Assembly: GCA_021732525.1 (NCBI GenBank)
Contig: JAKFUU010000018.1
Coordinates: 124,001 to 188,000 of the forward strand
DNA from: Sphingomonadaceae bacterium
GTDB taxonomy: Bacteria; Pseudomonadota; Alphaproteobacteria; Sphingomonadales; Sphingomonadaceae
DNA: 64,000 bases
Direction of reading: 5' to 3'
Each line of letters starts with the position of its first letter. Positions within the stretch are counted from its first letter, which is position 1. Below are positions 36,554 through 45,471 of the stretch, one piece after another. The notes beneath the pieces are model-generated. The model made no database searches, was not told the DNA's origin, and worked only from the letters and a program-made list of their open reading frames with translations. The translations under genes and the position numbers were made by a program.

Positions 36554-37730
36554 TGGCATGCTTCCAGTCACGGCCGATCTTCTTTGCAAGGCTCCACTTG
36601 TGGACCTCGGTCGGGCCGTCGTAGATGCGGAAGGCGCGGACCTCGCGGAACATCGTTTCCACAATAGTCTGGTCGGCAACACCCGTTCCGCCCATCACCT
36701 GAACACACTTGTCAGCAACGCGCATCAGCGCCTCTGACACTGCGACTTTGGTCATGCTGCTTTCCACCGTTCCGAGCGAACCCGTATCGAGCACGCCAGC
36801 GCACCAATCGATCATCAGTTCGATCTGTTTCAAGTCGATCATGTTTTCAGCCAGCATGAAACCCACGCCTTCATGATCGATCAACTGCTTGCCAAAAGCC
36901 ATGCGGCGGTTGGCATAATCGGTGGCGATCTCCTGCGCTCGGATGCAGCCACCCAGCCAGCGCATGCAGTGCGACAGTCGTGCCGGGCTGAGGCGGATTT
37001 GGGCATATTTGAAGCCTTCGCCCGCGTCGCCCAGCATCTGGTCGGCCGGGATGCGCAGATTGTCGATGCTGATGTCCGCATGCCCGCCCGGCATCGAACT
37101 GTCTATCGTGTTGGGAACGTTTGTGATAGTGATCGCCGGATCGGGCAGATCTATCAGGAACAGGCAGGCCCCACCCTTCGTGTCCGGTTCCTCAGATTTG
37201 GCCATGACGATACCCACCTTCGCGCCGTCCGCTCCGGTAATGAAGCATTTTTTGCCATTGACCACCCAGTGGTTGCCGTCGCGGTGGCAAGTGGTGATCA
37301 TCATTGAGGGGTCAGCGCCCGCACCTTGCAGTTCAGCCGGCTCGGTCATAAAGAATGCTGATCTTGCACGCCCCTCAACGAGTGGCTTTAGGAACCGAGC
37401 TTTCAGGTCTGGATTGCCGACATGGCCGATCAGATACATATTGCCTTCGTCGGGCGCCTGCGTGTTGCAAGCAAGCATGCCCAATGGAGTAAGGCCCGAC
37501 TTGATGAGGATCGCTGCGGTTTCCCGCTGGTTGAAGTGGCTGCCGTTGGGACGGATGTGCGGTGTCAGCACTCCCGCATTGCGCGCCAGTTCGCGCATTT
37601 CCATCACTAGCTCATCGGTTGGGGCACCATGATGGTCGCGGCGGAAGTCCTGTTCGTACGGGAATATCCTACCCCGCACGAACGCCTCAACCCTTGCCGC
37701 CATTTCAAGCGCTTCGTTGCTGATCGTCAT
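36546..37730 (-). CDS. Acyl-CoA dehydrogenase (LvaC/ACAD11-like)
   Basis: A 394-residue acyl-CoA dehydrogenase. FAD-domain elements include FFMTEPAELQGAGADP and WVVNGKKCFITGADG; the C terminus FRIYDGPTEVHKW has the DGP-TEV variant seen in ACAD10/11- and LvaC-like proteins. With the overlapping kinase it may convert a phosphorylated 4-hydroxyacyl-CoA onwards to the 3-hydroxy isomer, rather than perform a simple desaturation. It is divergent from the aldolase at 37930, with one palindromic operator between them. Confidence 0.87.
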   Translation of the reverse strand: MTISNEALEMAARVEAFVRGRIFPYEQDFRRDHHGAPTDELVMEMRELARNAGVLTPHIRPNGSHFNQRETAAILIKSGLTPLGMLACNTQAPDEGNMYLIGHVGNPDLKARFLKPLVEGRARSAFFMTEPAELQGAGADPSMMITTCHRDGNHWVVNGKKCFITGADGAKVGIVMAKSEEPDTKGGACLFLIDLPDPAITITNVPNTIDSSMPGGHADISIDNLRIPADQMLGDAGEGFKYAQIRLSPARLSHCMRWLGGCIRAQEIATDYANRRMAFGKQLIDHEGVGFMLAENMIDLKQIELMIDWCAGVLDTGSLGTVESSMTKVAVSEALMRVADKCVQVMGGTGVADQTIVETMFREVRAFRIYDGPTEVHKWSLAKKIGRDWKHANA

Positions 37731-37813
37731 CTCAAACCCTTTCTGCGTAATCTAGCGCTCGATCATCGGCGCAGATATTGCTCTCCCCCTTGTGGGTTCG
37801 AGAAAATATTAGA

Positions 37814-37821
37814 TGATGTCA
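37814..37821. promoter_or_regulatory. Operator-like palindrome (copy 7)
   Basis: TGATGTCA core (TTGACATCAT on the minus strand) with AT-rich flanks, in the 199-base divergent region. It is 84 bases from the acyl-CoA dehydrogenase ATG and 109 bases from the aldolase ATG. Confidence 0.52.
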
Positions 37822-37929
37822 ATATTTTGTTTTGTCTCGAGGGCACGGATGGTATGGACCTTTGATTTTGAACCAATCACTTTACAGGATGTAAGGCCAT
37901 CATTAGCCATAAACGGAGAGGAATGTTAG

Positions 37930-38697
37930 ATGTCTCAAAATCCCGGTCAGGACGCTCTGCGCCACATCTCACGTAAGGTTGGTGTGCCACCTTTAGGCAT
38001 CTTCATTGCCTCGGTGGACCCGTCCACGACCGAGATCGCCGCTGATGCCGGCTTCGACTATGCCGTCATAGACGCAGAACATGGTCCGCTGGATCGACTG
38101 ACGGTTCTTGGTCATGTCCGGGCGGCCGAAGCCAGCGGGATCATTCCTTTGGCCCGCATCCTTGATTGCTCCGACCAAACTATCCAGTCGATGCTCGACG
38201 TGGGCCTGAAAGGCGTCATGGTCCCAAAGGTGGAGAGCGCCGAGCAAGCAGCCCAGATCGTCGCGGCCACGCGCTATGCGCCCGAAGGCAAACGCGGCAT
38301 GTGCCCTGCTTGTCACGATGGACGCTATACTATGATCGACTTCACGAACCGTATGCGGAAACGCAACCTGGAGGCTCTTGCCATCCCGATCATCGAGACG
38401 CGCAAGGGCGTCGAGAATATCGAGGCAATCGTGGCGGTCAAGGGTATGAACATCGTCCACTTCGGACCAGGTGACCTGTCTGCGGACATGGGGCTGAACC
38501 TAGAGACCGACGCCCACTTGCTGCAGGAGGCCTGGGTCCATGTGCGGGATGTTTCCCGCGCTGCGGGGAAAGCAGTTCTCGTTTCGGCAAATCTCGGATT
38601 CGAGGGCGCTGATGCGCATATCTTGCCGATGGAACTGATGATCTTGAGCACCACTCTGACAAAGTTGGCGGCGGACGTACGCGCAGGGTTGGCTTAA
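37930..38697 (+). CDS. HpcH/HpaI class II aldolase family protein
   Basis: A 255-residue TIM-barrel aldolase. DAGFDYAVIDAEHGPLD holds the conserved acid-His pair, and VPKVESAEQAAQIV and FGPGDLSADMG carry the metal-ligand Glu and Asp segments. The family makes and breaks carbon-carbon bonds to pyruvate or acetaldehyde-type donors with a divalent metal. It may cleave a hydroxy-oxo acid produced by the catabolic pathway. It is followed after 23 bases by an AhpD-like gene. Confidence 0.87.
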   Translation: MSQNPGQDALRHISRKVGVPPLGIFIASVDPSTTEIAADAGFDYAVIDAEHGPLDRLTVLGHVRAAEASGIIPLARILDCSDQTIQSMLDVGLKGVMVPKVESAEQAAQIVAATRYAPEGKRGMCPACHDGRYTMIDFTNRMRKRNLEALAIPIIETRKGVENIEAIVAVKGMNIVHFGPGDLSADMGLNLETDAHLLQEAWVHVRDVSRAAGKAVLVSANLGFEGADAHILPMELMILSTTLTKLAADVRAGLA

Positions 38698-38720
38698 TAA
38701 ATAGAGCGGAATAGCGACAG

Positions 38721-39332
38721 ATGTCTGACCCCCGATCTACATTGCTGCCGAACTTCAGGTCTGATGATCCTTATGCCTGGCTAGCGCCCGTCGATCCGTC
38801 CTATGTGCTGCCGCAGGATTGGCTGGATAGCCCGGTCCCTGAAAAGAACGCCATGAAAGTTCTTAACCCCTATGACGTGGCGAGCAATGAGCGCATGGCG
38901 GCCTATATGGGTCCGCCGTTCATGGACCCCGACTACGGGTTGCTCTCGATGGCTGAACGCAAGCTGATTGGGGTGGTCGTATCCAGCATCAACGCATGTG
39001 TAACCTGTCTGATTATTCATGGGCACGCGCTTGGTGAGTTGATAGGCGACCATGGTCGGGCTCGACGGATTGCGATCAATTATCGGACAGTGGAATTGTC
39101 CCCTCAGGAGCGGGCAATTGCTGACTATTGCGTGAAATTGACCCAAACGCCGTCCGAGATGGAGCAGGCCGATTTACAACGACTGCGCGATACGGGGATT
39201 AGTGATCACAAGATCTATTATATTGTTGAAATGGCAGCGTTGTTCAACATGACCAACCGGTTGACCGCTGGTTATGGCATGCGGCCCGACGAGGAATTCA
39301 TGCGCGAGATCGAACCCGCATCCGGGGCGTAA
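38721..39332 (+). CDS. AhpD/carboxymuconolactone decarboxylase-like protein
   Basis: A 203-residue protein with the CxxC-x3-H element of the AhpD/CMD superfamily (INACVTCLIIHGHALGEL, residues about 90-107). A retained CxxC and His mean it can be redox-active like AhpD or the peroxidase-related proteins, rather than a true carboxymuconolactone decarboxylase. It follows the HpcH/HpaI aldolase closely and is convergent with the SnoaL-like gene at 39381. Confidence 0.8.
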   Translation: MSDPRSTLLPNFRSDDPYAWLAPVDPSYVLPQDWLDSPVPEKNAMKVLNPYDVASNERMAAYMGPPFMDPDYGLLSMAERKLIGVVVSSINACVTCLIIHGHALGELIGDHGRARRIAINYRTVELSPQERAIADYCVKLTQTPSEMEQADLQRLRDTGISDHKIYYIVEMAALFNMTNRLTAGYGMRPDEEFMREIEPASGA

Positions 39333-39380
39333 GAACGCCACCAGATGTTCGCCACCGATTAGGCTAGGCTGGTTGGCTCG

Positions 39381-39806
39381 TCAGGTCTTTTTCAAATTTG
39401 GGTTTTCAGGAAAAAGCGTCAATTTTCGGTAAGAGAATTTCCATTCTCCATCTATTTTCCGGAACTTGTCTTCCCAATACCCTTTGAGTCTGTTTGGTTG
39501 ACCGCCCACATAACTGCTTTCCAGCAACAACGTTGTGGTCGTGCTCGCCTCATTCTCACTTAAATCCGTGAGTATGAAGTTGAAGTACATGTGCATCATA
39601 TCGACCATCATCGGCGAATATTTTGCATAAAACGCCCGTAAACTCTCTCTTCCATCCAGATATGCTCCCGGGATAACCGAAGTCTCATCGAAAATCGCGT
39701 CCTCAGTAAAAAGATCAAGTGCCTTTTCGATCTCGAAATTGCTCATGTATAGGGCGTATCGATGCAGCACGTCCTCAATCGCCTCTTTATCATTCATTTT
39801 ATACAT
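39381..39806 (-). CDS. SnoaL-like (NTF2 fold) protein, AT-rich
   Basis: A 141-residue protein with the family core EAIEDVLHRYALYMSNFEIEKALDLFTEDAIFDE and the C-terminal KIDGEWKFSYRKLTLF strands. The ATG has AGGAG five bases upstream. Its codon use is clearly more AT-rich than the neighbours (many AAT, TTT, AAA, ATA codons), which suggests separate acquisition. It is less similar to the other SnoaL-like proteins of the window. It is downstream of the acyl-CoA ligase on the same strand by about 100 bases. Confidence 0.72.
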   Translation of the reverse strand: MYKMNDKEAIEDVLHRYALYMSNFEIEKALDLFTEDAIFDETSVIPGAYLDGRESLRAFYAKYSPMMVDMMHMYFNFILTDLSENEASTTTTLLLESSYVGGQPNRLKGYWEDKFRKIDGEWKFSYRKLTLFPENPNLKKT

Positions 39807-39907
39807 GAGATACTCCTCTGAGATAATTTTGAATGAGTTTAAAACTTGCAGACCAACTTTAAAGTTTCAACTTTGCAAGCTCCGCAATTCGCCAGCGCGT
39901 TGTATTG

Positions 39908-41335
39908 CTATTCTTCGGCCTCAGTGGCCCACCTAAGCAAGGTCTGTCGAGAGAGTTTCCCGGATGAGTCCATCGGAAGCGAATCAAGGAAATGTACCTT
40001 TCGGGGGACGCGATAGGCCGTCGTTTGTGTTCGCAACCAGGCAAGTAGGCTCTCTGTCTCTAGTGTTGTATCAGGACGTCGAACGACAAAGGCGACGAGC
40101 TTCGTCGTCCACATCGGGTCATCGATTGGCACGACAGCAGAGCGGAGGACGTCGGGATGACGGTCAATCAACGCAGTGACCTCGACCGTCGAGACTCGAT
40201 TTCCGCCCACATTGACTTGATCGTTCACCCGGCCAGTGATGTACAGAAAGCCTTCTTCATCGAGCCGTCCCACATCGCCAGCGGCAAACCAGTCACCCAC
40301 CGGATTGTCTCCGACATATCCGGTAAACATTTCCGGACCGCGCATCAATATCTGTCCTTCTTCGCCTGACGCTACCTCATTGGACGTTCCGGGTTCTACA
40401 AAGCGCACCTCGCGTCCGGGCATGAGTCGGCCAACGGAAGAGGGCCGATGCTCGAGTTCGGCTGCCCGCGCAAAAGCCATGTTTGGATGTTCACTCATGC
40501 CATAGAGCATGAAAGCATTTGGGAAATGACGAGCCAATCGTTGCCGACTGTCAAGATCGAGGTGCTCGCCTCCCACCATCAGACCCTTCATCCCAGCCCA
40601 ACCAGCGCCTTCCAGCCCATCGCGGCTTTGCGCCAGGCGAAGCATCGTCGGGACGCAATAGGCACCTGAGATTCGCAAATCCGCAAGTCGTTGTCCAAGT
40701 TCTTCGGAGAAAGAACCAACTACAACGGTCGCTCTCAGTGCAATTATGCCCATCACCAGTGTCACGAAGGCCACACTGGCGTACGGCACCATCAGCAAAT
40801 AGCGATCGCCAAGGTCAAGGGGATATCCAAGCAATTTCAGATTGTGCGTCGCAATGATGTCCGCGCCCACTGAGCGCTGAACGATCTTAGGGACGCCTGT
40901 TGAGCCGGACGTGAGAAGCATTGTATTAATGTCATCGGGAGATTGGGCGGGAAGCGGCCCTGCCACACCTTCGTCCGACATGTCTCCACTCAACGTTGGC
41001 AGACCTTCGACGGCCCTGCCTACCATTACGGTTGCACCGGACTGCTCATAGATTTTAACCAGGAGTTCATCAGGTACGCGGCTGTCAACCATCAGGGCCG
41101 GTCTGCCGGCCATGCGTGCTCCTAGAACTGCAACTGTATGAAGCAATGGGTCGGCCGAACTGACAAGAACAGGTGCGTGATCGCCTGCCAGGGTGGTTGC
41201 CGTCGAACCCATTCTCGCAGCGAGCTGCTTGATCGTAAGTGTATTGGAACCATGTTCCAACGCCACCCAATCAGTTTCAGCAGATTGCGCCAGTTCGTGA
41301 ATGAGCTCTGGCCAAGATGAAGGTAAGTTCGACAT
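39908..41335 (-). CDS. AMP-binding acyl-CoA synthetase
   Basis: A 475-residue adenylate-forming enzyme. The P-loop TSGSTGVPK, the LYGMSEHP A5-like motif, GDVGRLDEEGFLYITGRVNDQVNVGG and a C-terminal SSGKLSR lysine segment are all visible, so it is complete although at the short end for the family (usually about 500-550). It activates an acid to acyl-AMP and then acyl-CoA. It lies with NmrA, SDR, GST and acyl-CoA dehydrogenase genes on the minus strand. Confidence 0.88.
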   Translation of the reverse strand: MSNLPSSWPELIHELAQSAETDWVALEHGSNTLTIKQLAARMGSTATTLAGDHAPVLVSSADPLLHTVAVLGARMAGRPALMVDSRVPDELLVKIYEQSGATVMVGRAVEGLPTLSGDMSDEGVAGPLPAQSPDDINTMLLTSGSTGVPKIVQRSVGADIIATHNLKLLGYPLDLGDRYLLMVPYASVAFVTLVMGIIALRATVVVGSFSEELGQRLADLRISGAYCVPTMLRLAQSRDGLEGAGWAGMKGLMVGGEHLDLDSRQRLARHFPNAFMLYGMSEHPNMAFARAAELEHRPSSVGRLMPGREVRFVEPGTSNEVASGEEGQILMRGPEMFTGYVGDNPVGDWFAAGDVGRLDEEGFLYITGRVNDQVNVGGNRVSTVEVTALIDRHPDVLRSAVVPIDDPMWTTKLVAFVVRRPDTTLETESLLAWLRTQTTAYRVPRKVHFLDSLPMDSSGKLSRQTLLRWATEAEE

Positions 41336-41372
41336 TTTGCGTCCGCCCTACTTTTCCGGTCTTAAATTAGGT

Positions 41373-42293
41373 TCAAGCTGCATTGAAATGGGTAGTCTGG
41401 TATGACGCCACAGCTTCCGCAACGCCATTTGCAACATCATTGCGCACATATCCAAGCAACTTGGTCTCTTCCGGATCTGGCTCGTACCGGATCCAGTTGC
41501 CACGTCCCTGAACCATCATAAAGTCGGGAAAGATTGGATGCGCTTCGTCACGTGATTCAATCCGGACTGGACTCCCCACCGCCTCGAAAAACAGGTTCAG
41601 ATATTCAGCAACGCTCAGCGTCTCATCACCTACCAGATAAGCCTTGCCGGGCTCGCCTCGGAGAAGTGCGCCTTCGATCGCTTGGCTCAATGAAAGGTAA
41701 CTCATGAAATTCGTGCCGCCTGCGGGCGCGAACAGAGGCGCTTCTGTCTTGCCCAAAGCCCACTCAACATAGGGATCTAGCATGTAACTCGCCAAACCTG
41801 TCACCCCTCCCACCATGAACGATGGATTGACGCTGATGACGTCAAAACCCGGTCGACCCTCGGCGCGCGTGCCTTCACAAGCAAGAAGGCGTGATTGAAT
41901 ATAGAAACTATCTTTCAAAAGTTCCGGCGCGGCCTGTGGGTAAAAGGTGCCGATTTGGACCATACGCTTGACCCCCGCCTCGCGCGCAGAACGTGCAAAA
42001 CTGGGGATTCCTTCGACATTGGCGTGGTGTAATTGGCCTTCTGCATTATCCAAGCTCGGGCAGTGGCGTAGATCATTGCCGGCAGCGAACACGACTGCTT
42101 CGAAGCCGCGCAGCCGATCCGGCGTGAATTCGCCGTTCACATAGTCGCCTTGCAAAAAGGGAAGGTCCGCTATCGGTGTGCCCTTAATGGGCGCCCTACG
42201 CGAAGCAATAGTGATCTCATGTCCTTGTCCGCTGAGATAGTTGGCAGCATGCGCACCAAGGGCTCCGGTGCCTCCCACGACTAGAATTTTCAT
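41373..42293 (-). CDS. NAD(P)-binding NmrA/epimerase-like protein
   Basis: A 306-residue atypical/extended SDR. The N-terminal KILVVGGTGALGAHAANYL is a GGTGxxG cofactor loop, and AAGND and QIGTFYPQ lie further in. There is no clear YxxxK pair at the usual spacing, which fits the NmrA-like group. It is 37 bases downstream... upstream in transcription from the acyl-CoA ligase and about 80 bases after the SDR at 42373-43170. Role unknown, perhaps a reductase or a redox-sensing protein. Confidence 0.75.
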   Translation of the reverse strand: MKILVVGGTGALGAHAANYLSGQGHEITIASRRAPIKGTPIADLPFLQGDYVNGEFTPDRLRGFEAVVFAAGNDLRHCPSLDNAEGQLHHANVEGIPSFARSAREAGVKRMVQIGTFYPQAAPELLKDSFYIQSRLLACEGTRAEGRPGFDVISVNPSFMVGGVTGLASYMLDPYVEWALGKTEAPLFAPAGGTNFMSYLSLSQAIEGALLRGEPGKAYLVGDETLSVAEYLNLFFEAVGSPVRIESRDEAHPIFPDFMMVQGRGNWIRYEPDPEETKLLGYVRNDVANGVAEAVASYQTTHFNAA

Positions 42294-42372
42294 TTGCTAT
42301 AATCCTCTCACGTTCGGTTTTGGGGCGAAAATTTCAGTCCCCCGGAATATTGGGTGTTTACTTCGTCGATTA

Positions 42373-43170
42373 TCAGACCTCCAGCGCCGCCAAGTTGAAG
42401 GCGTCATAGGAAGCGTAGGTAAGCCCGCCATCCACAGCCAGGGTTTCACCGACGACATAGTTTCCGGCCTTGCTCGCTAAGAATACTGCTGGTCCGACGA
42501 TATCTTCAAGGCGCCCGACGCGCTTAGCCGGGATATGGCTGGCCAGCTCGTCGGCTCGATCCCGAACAGCCCGGTTGATCTTGGTAGGAAAGGCGCCAGG
42601 CGCGATGCAATTTACGACAATATGATCCTCAATCAGTCGTGCCGCCAACCGGCGAGTAAGATGATTCAAGGCAGCCTTGGATGCCTGATAAGCATAGGTC
42701 TCGTGAGCACTGATACGCAGCCCGTCCACCGATGACACATTGATCACCTTGGAAGGGCAGTCAGCAGTCGCATTCGCACAGAGCAGCGGGTGAAATGCCT
42801 GAATCAGGAAAAAGGGCGATCTGACGTTGAGAGCCATGACCTTGTCCCAGCCATGCATCGGGTATTCGGCAAATGGTGCCCCCCAGGCCGCCCCTGCATT
42901 ATTCACGAGCAGGTCGAGCTGTCCCTCATTGTCCTTTATGCGCGCTACCAGCTGGTCGATATCTTCTTGGCTGGAGATATCTCCCGGTGCGGAAATACAA
43001 TTAGGGCCGAGCTCCTGCGCCGTGGCCTGGCATTCTTCCTCGCTTCGCGAGGTGATATAAACTTTCGCTCCGCGCGCCACAAACCCGCCGGCAATCATCT
43101 TCCCGATACCACGGCCCCCGCCGGTCACCACAGCAATGCGGTCTTTTAGTGAAAATAGATCGTCAAACAT
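42373..43170 (-). CDS. SDR family oxidoreductase
   Basis: A 265-residue classical SDR with TGGGRGIG, NNAG, INVSSVDG and YQASK, and a C-terminal VDGGLT element. It resembles the rhlG/FabG-type reductases. It lies between the GST (24 bases upstream in the same direction) and the NmrA-like gene, within the minus-strand group. Probably a dehydrogenase for a hydroxy intermediate; the exact substrate is not predictable. Confidence 0.87.
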   Translation of the reverse strand: MFDDLFSLKDRIAVVTGGGRGIGKMIAGGFVARGAKVYITSRSEEECQATAQELGPNCISAPGDISSQEDIDQLVARIKDNEGQLDLLVNNAGAAWGAPFAEYPMHGWDKVMALNVRSPFFLIQAFHPLLCANATADCPSKVINVSSVDGLRISAHETYAYQASKAALNHLTRRLAARLIEDHIVVNCIAPGAFPTKINRAVRDRADELASHIPAKRVGRLEDIVGPAVFLASKAGNYVVGETLAVDGGLTYASYDAFNLAALEV

Positions 43171-43194
43171 GCAAGGGCCCTCTCAGGATCTGAT

Positions 43195-43833
43195 CTATAT
43201 TTTCGTCCGGACGGGCGCTGCGTCTTGCACTGCGCGTGCTCGCAGATATCCCGGACGAATCTTAAGTCGGCCCCAATACGAAGCCACCTCGGGTGAAAAG
43301 TAAGACCCAAGACCTAGGTCCTCAGCCAGTAACAGAGCATAGCCGACAGAGATGTCGGCAATAGTGAATTGCGATCCGAGCAGGAATTCCGAGCTGCGCA
43401 AAGAGGCCGTGACTGCGCGCAAGCGAGACAGGAACCATCGTGTATAATCCTCTGAAACCTGGGGATTGCGCCGCTCTTCTGGCTCTAGCCTCGTATACCG
43501 AAGAACCAGTGTTTGGGGAAAGGTGAGGGTAGCCTCTCCGAAGTGTATCCAGTTCAAATACTGTCCATAGCTGGTATCTTCGACAGGGACCGACAATTCA
43601 CCTTTGCCATAGCGATCGACGATATATTGGCACATCGCGGCAGATTCCGTCATCCGCCGACCTTCGTCAAGCAAAGTCGGAACAGTGCCAACAGGATTGA
43701 GATCGAGATAACCTGCGCACTCACTTCTGGGCGGGAAGGGGACGCGGACCAGTTCATAGGGTAGTTGCAGTTCTTCCAAGGTCCACAGAGGCCTGAAGGA
43801 ACGTGCATCATAGCTATGATAGAGCGCTATCAT
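43195..43833 (-). CDS. Glutathione S-transferase family protein
   Basis: A protein of about 212 residues with an N-terminal thioredoxin-like half (LYHSYDARSFRPLWTLEEL, NPVGTVPTL, MTESAAMCQYIVD) and a C-terminal helical half (FTIADISVGYALLL). The ATG at 43833 shares one base with the stop of the acyl-CoA dehydrogenase (TAATG); an ATG nine bases upstream also exists. It could conjugate, isomerise or dehalogenate an intermediate with glutathione. Confidence 0.85.
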   Translation of the reverse strand: MIALYHSYDARSFRPLWTLEELQLPYELVRVPFPPRSECAGYLDLNPVGTVPTLLDEGRRMTESAAMCQYIVDRYGKGELSVPVEDTSYGQYLNWIHFGEATLTFPQTLVLRYTRLEPEERRNPQVSEDYTRWFLSRLRAVTASLRSSEFLLGSQFTIADISVGYALLLAEDLGLGSYFSPEVASYWGRLKIRPGYLRARAVQDAAPVRTKI

Positions 43834-44972
43834 TACATCCATCCTGCCTGACGTGCTGCAAGCTCTTTCATCACCTCTTCCGCGCCGCCGCCAATGGCGT
43901 TAACTTTAACATCCCTGTATAACCGCTCGACAGTGACGCCTCGCATAAAGCCCATGCCGCCGTGAATCTGCACAGCTTCGGACGCGCAATAGGCATAAGT
44001 TTGGGTCGCCTGGTTCTTCGCCATGGCAATTTCGCCACCAATTTTTTCGCCTTGAGACATGCGCCAGGCCAGCATTTCCACTAGTGCCTGGCTGGCGTTA
44101 ATGCGCATCGCCATGTCGACTAGTTTATGGCGGATGACCTGCTGTTCGATGAGGGGCCGACCAAAGACGTTGCGCTGTCTAGCCCAACTTACCGCTTCAT
44201 CGAGACAGAGCTGGGAATATGCGGTGCTTTGCGCGGCCATCCAGAGACGCTCGGAATTGAACACTTCCATAACAGCGTGAAATCCGCTGTTTTCCTCGCC
44301 AAGCAAATTGGCAACAGGTACTTTTACGTCGTCAAAGTAGAGTTCGGCAGTATCTGATGCCCACCACCCCATCTTCTTCAGAGGTGTACGGGTCAGACCG
44401 GGGGAATCTCCTTCAATTACGAGTATCGATATGCCGCGGATGCCGGGACCGCCAGTGCGCACGGCGACGGTTAGAAAGTCCGCACGGATGCCAGACGTAA
44501 TGAAGGTCTTTTGTCCGTTGACCCGATAGTAATCACCGTCTCGTACTGCGCTTGTCCTCAAGGCAGCGACGTCGGAGCCTCCGCTGGGTTCCGTAACCGC
44601 GAGAGCGGATATTTTCTGTCCGGACAAAATATCTGGCAGAAACCGCTGTTTCTGCTCGTCGGAACCAAGGGCGACGATTGCCGGCGCGCCGATGTTATGG
44701 GTCATCAATCCGGAAACGACACCACCTGCACCGGCTCGCGCCAGCTCCTGGGCCAGAATGATGTAAAAAAATCGGTCGGCCGTAATACCGCCAAATTCTT
44801 CCGGAAAATTAAGCGCAAACAGCCCTGCGTCAGCAGCTTTTGCATAAAGCTCCCTCGGGAAAGAGCCTTCCTCTTCCCATTGAGCTCCATTCGGCGCGAT
44901 TTCGCGCTCCACAAAGCGTCGGATTGTGTCACGGTATGCCTCGTGATCAGCCGTGTAAAATGGATGCGCCAT
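43833..44972 (-). CDS. Acyl-CoA dehydrogenase
   Basis: A protein of about 379 residues. ALAVTEPSGGSDVAALRTSA and YYRVNGQKTFITSGIRAD are the FAD-domain signatures, VQIHGGMGF the C-terminal one. The loop IGGGAEEVM at the place of the common YEGTSE is of the type in which the catalytic base sits on another helix (LCAD/IVD-like). ATG at 44972 with AAGGGAA upstream is preferred over 44996. A palindromic operator lies 32 bases upstream of this ATG, downstream of a TATAGA hexamer. Confidence 0.87.
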   Translation of the reverse strand: MAHPFYTADHEAYRDTIRRFVEREIAPNGAQWEEEGSFPRELYAKAADAGLFALNFPEEFGGITADRFFYIILAQELARAGAGGVVSGLMTHNIGAPAIVALGSDEQKQRFLPDILSGQKISALAVTEPSGGSDVAALRTSAVRDGDYYRVNGQKTFITSGIRADFLTVAVRTGGPGIRGISILVIEGDSPGLTRTPLKKMGWWASDTAELYFDDVKVPVANLLGEENSGFHAVMEVFNSERLWMAAQSTAYSQLCLDEAVSWARQRNVFGRPLIEQQVIRHKLVDMAMRINASQALVEMLAWRMSQGEKIGGEIAMAKNQATQTYAYCASEAVQIHGGMGFMRGVTVERLYRDVKVNAIGGGAEEVMKELAARQAGWM

Positions 44973-45003
44973 TCGGTTCCCTTCGAATCTTAACAAGTGA
45001 ATA

Positions 45004-45011
45004 TGACGTCA
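45004..45011. promoter_or_regulatory. Operator-like palindrome (copy 8)
   Basis: TGACGTCA core. On the minus strand it follows TATAGA by four bases, so it covers the likely transcription start of the acyl-CoA dehydrogenase gene, a typical repressor position. Confidence 0.55.
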
Positions 45012-45289
45012 TCTTTCTATACATGTGTCTAACCTTTGTCTACACGATACCCGCTCAAACGTGTTCGAGGACTGGTCCCGTTCAACCTGGGGTTATGGCC
45101 GGTCAAAATAACCGAAACCAGCTGGCTGTCATGTAGGCTTGGCTCAATGTAGCCATTGACACATGAGGGCTCCGGCATAACTTGTTGGAGAGTTGGCGGT
45201 TGATGGATGGAGAACGCCCGGCTGGAAATAGGGTCGGGCCATGGAAAGCACTATTGCGGAGCAAGCTTACGCAAAGACAGTCCAGCAAC

Positions 45290-45311
45290 ATAATATTGAC
45301 GTCAATATTAT
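45290..45311. promoter_or_regulatory. Operator-like palindrome (copy 9), 22-bp perfect
   Basis: Two perfect 11-base arms, ATAATATTGAC and GTCAATATTAT, meeting at the centre of TGACGTCA (45297-45304). It is 160 bases upstream of the acyl-CoA dehydrogenase at 45472 and is the best copy of the shared motif. Confidence 0.65.
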
Positions 45312-45471
45312 TTTATATTAGCTGCTGTCAACAACGCGTTGTACCGTTGCCCATATATGCATTAGTCGGTCTTGTCCGAGAGGATTAGACCCCACGTTCG
45401 CACCGGTTAAGCGGTGGGACGAGTGGAGAGTGGTCAGGTTTTGGGGCGTTGCGCTTTGATCAAAAAGGAAA

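Larger units (their letters stand above)
44973..45471. promoter_or_regulatory. Divergent promoter region with two operators
   Basis: About 500 AT-rich bases between two divergent acyl-CoA dehydrogenase genes. It contains the operator-like palindromes at 45004-45011 and 45290-45311 and no credible gene. Confidence 0.5.

Noticed and set aside
41837-41844. TGACGTCA inside the NmrA-like gene (and another at 57745-57752 in cysNC)
   Set aside because: Both are within conserved coding sequence and far from a start codon; they fit the chance rate.
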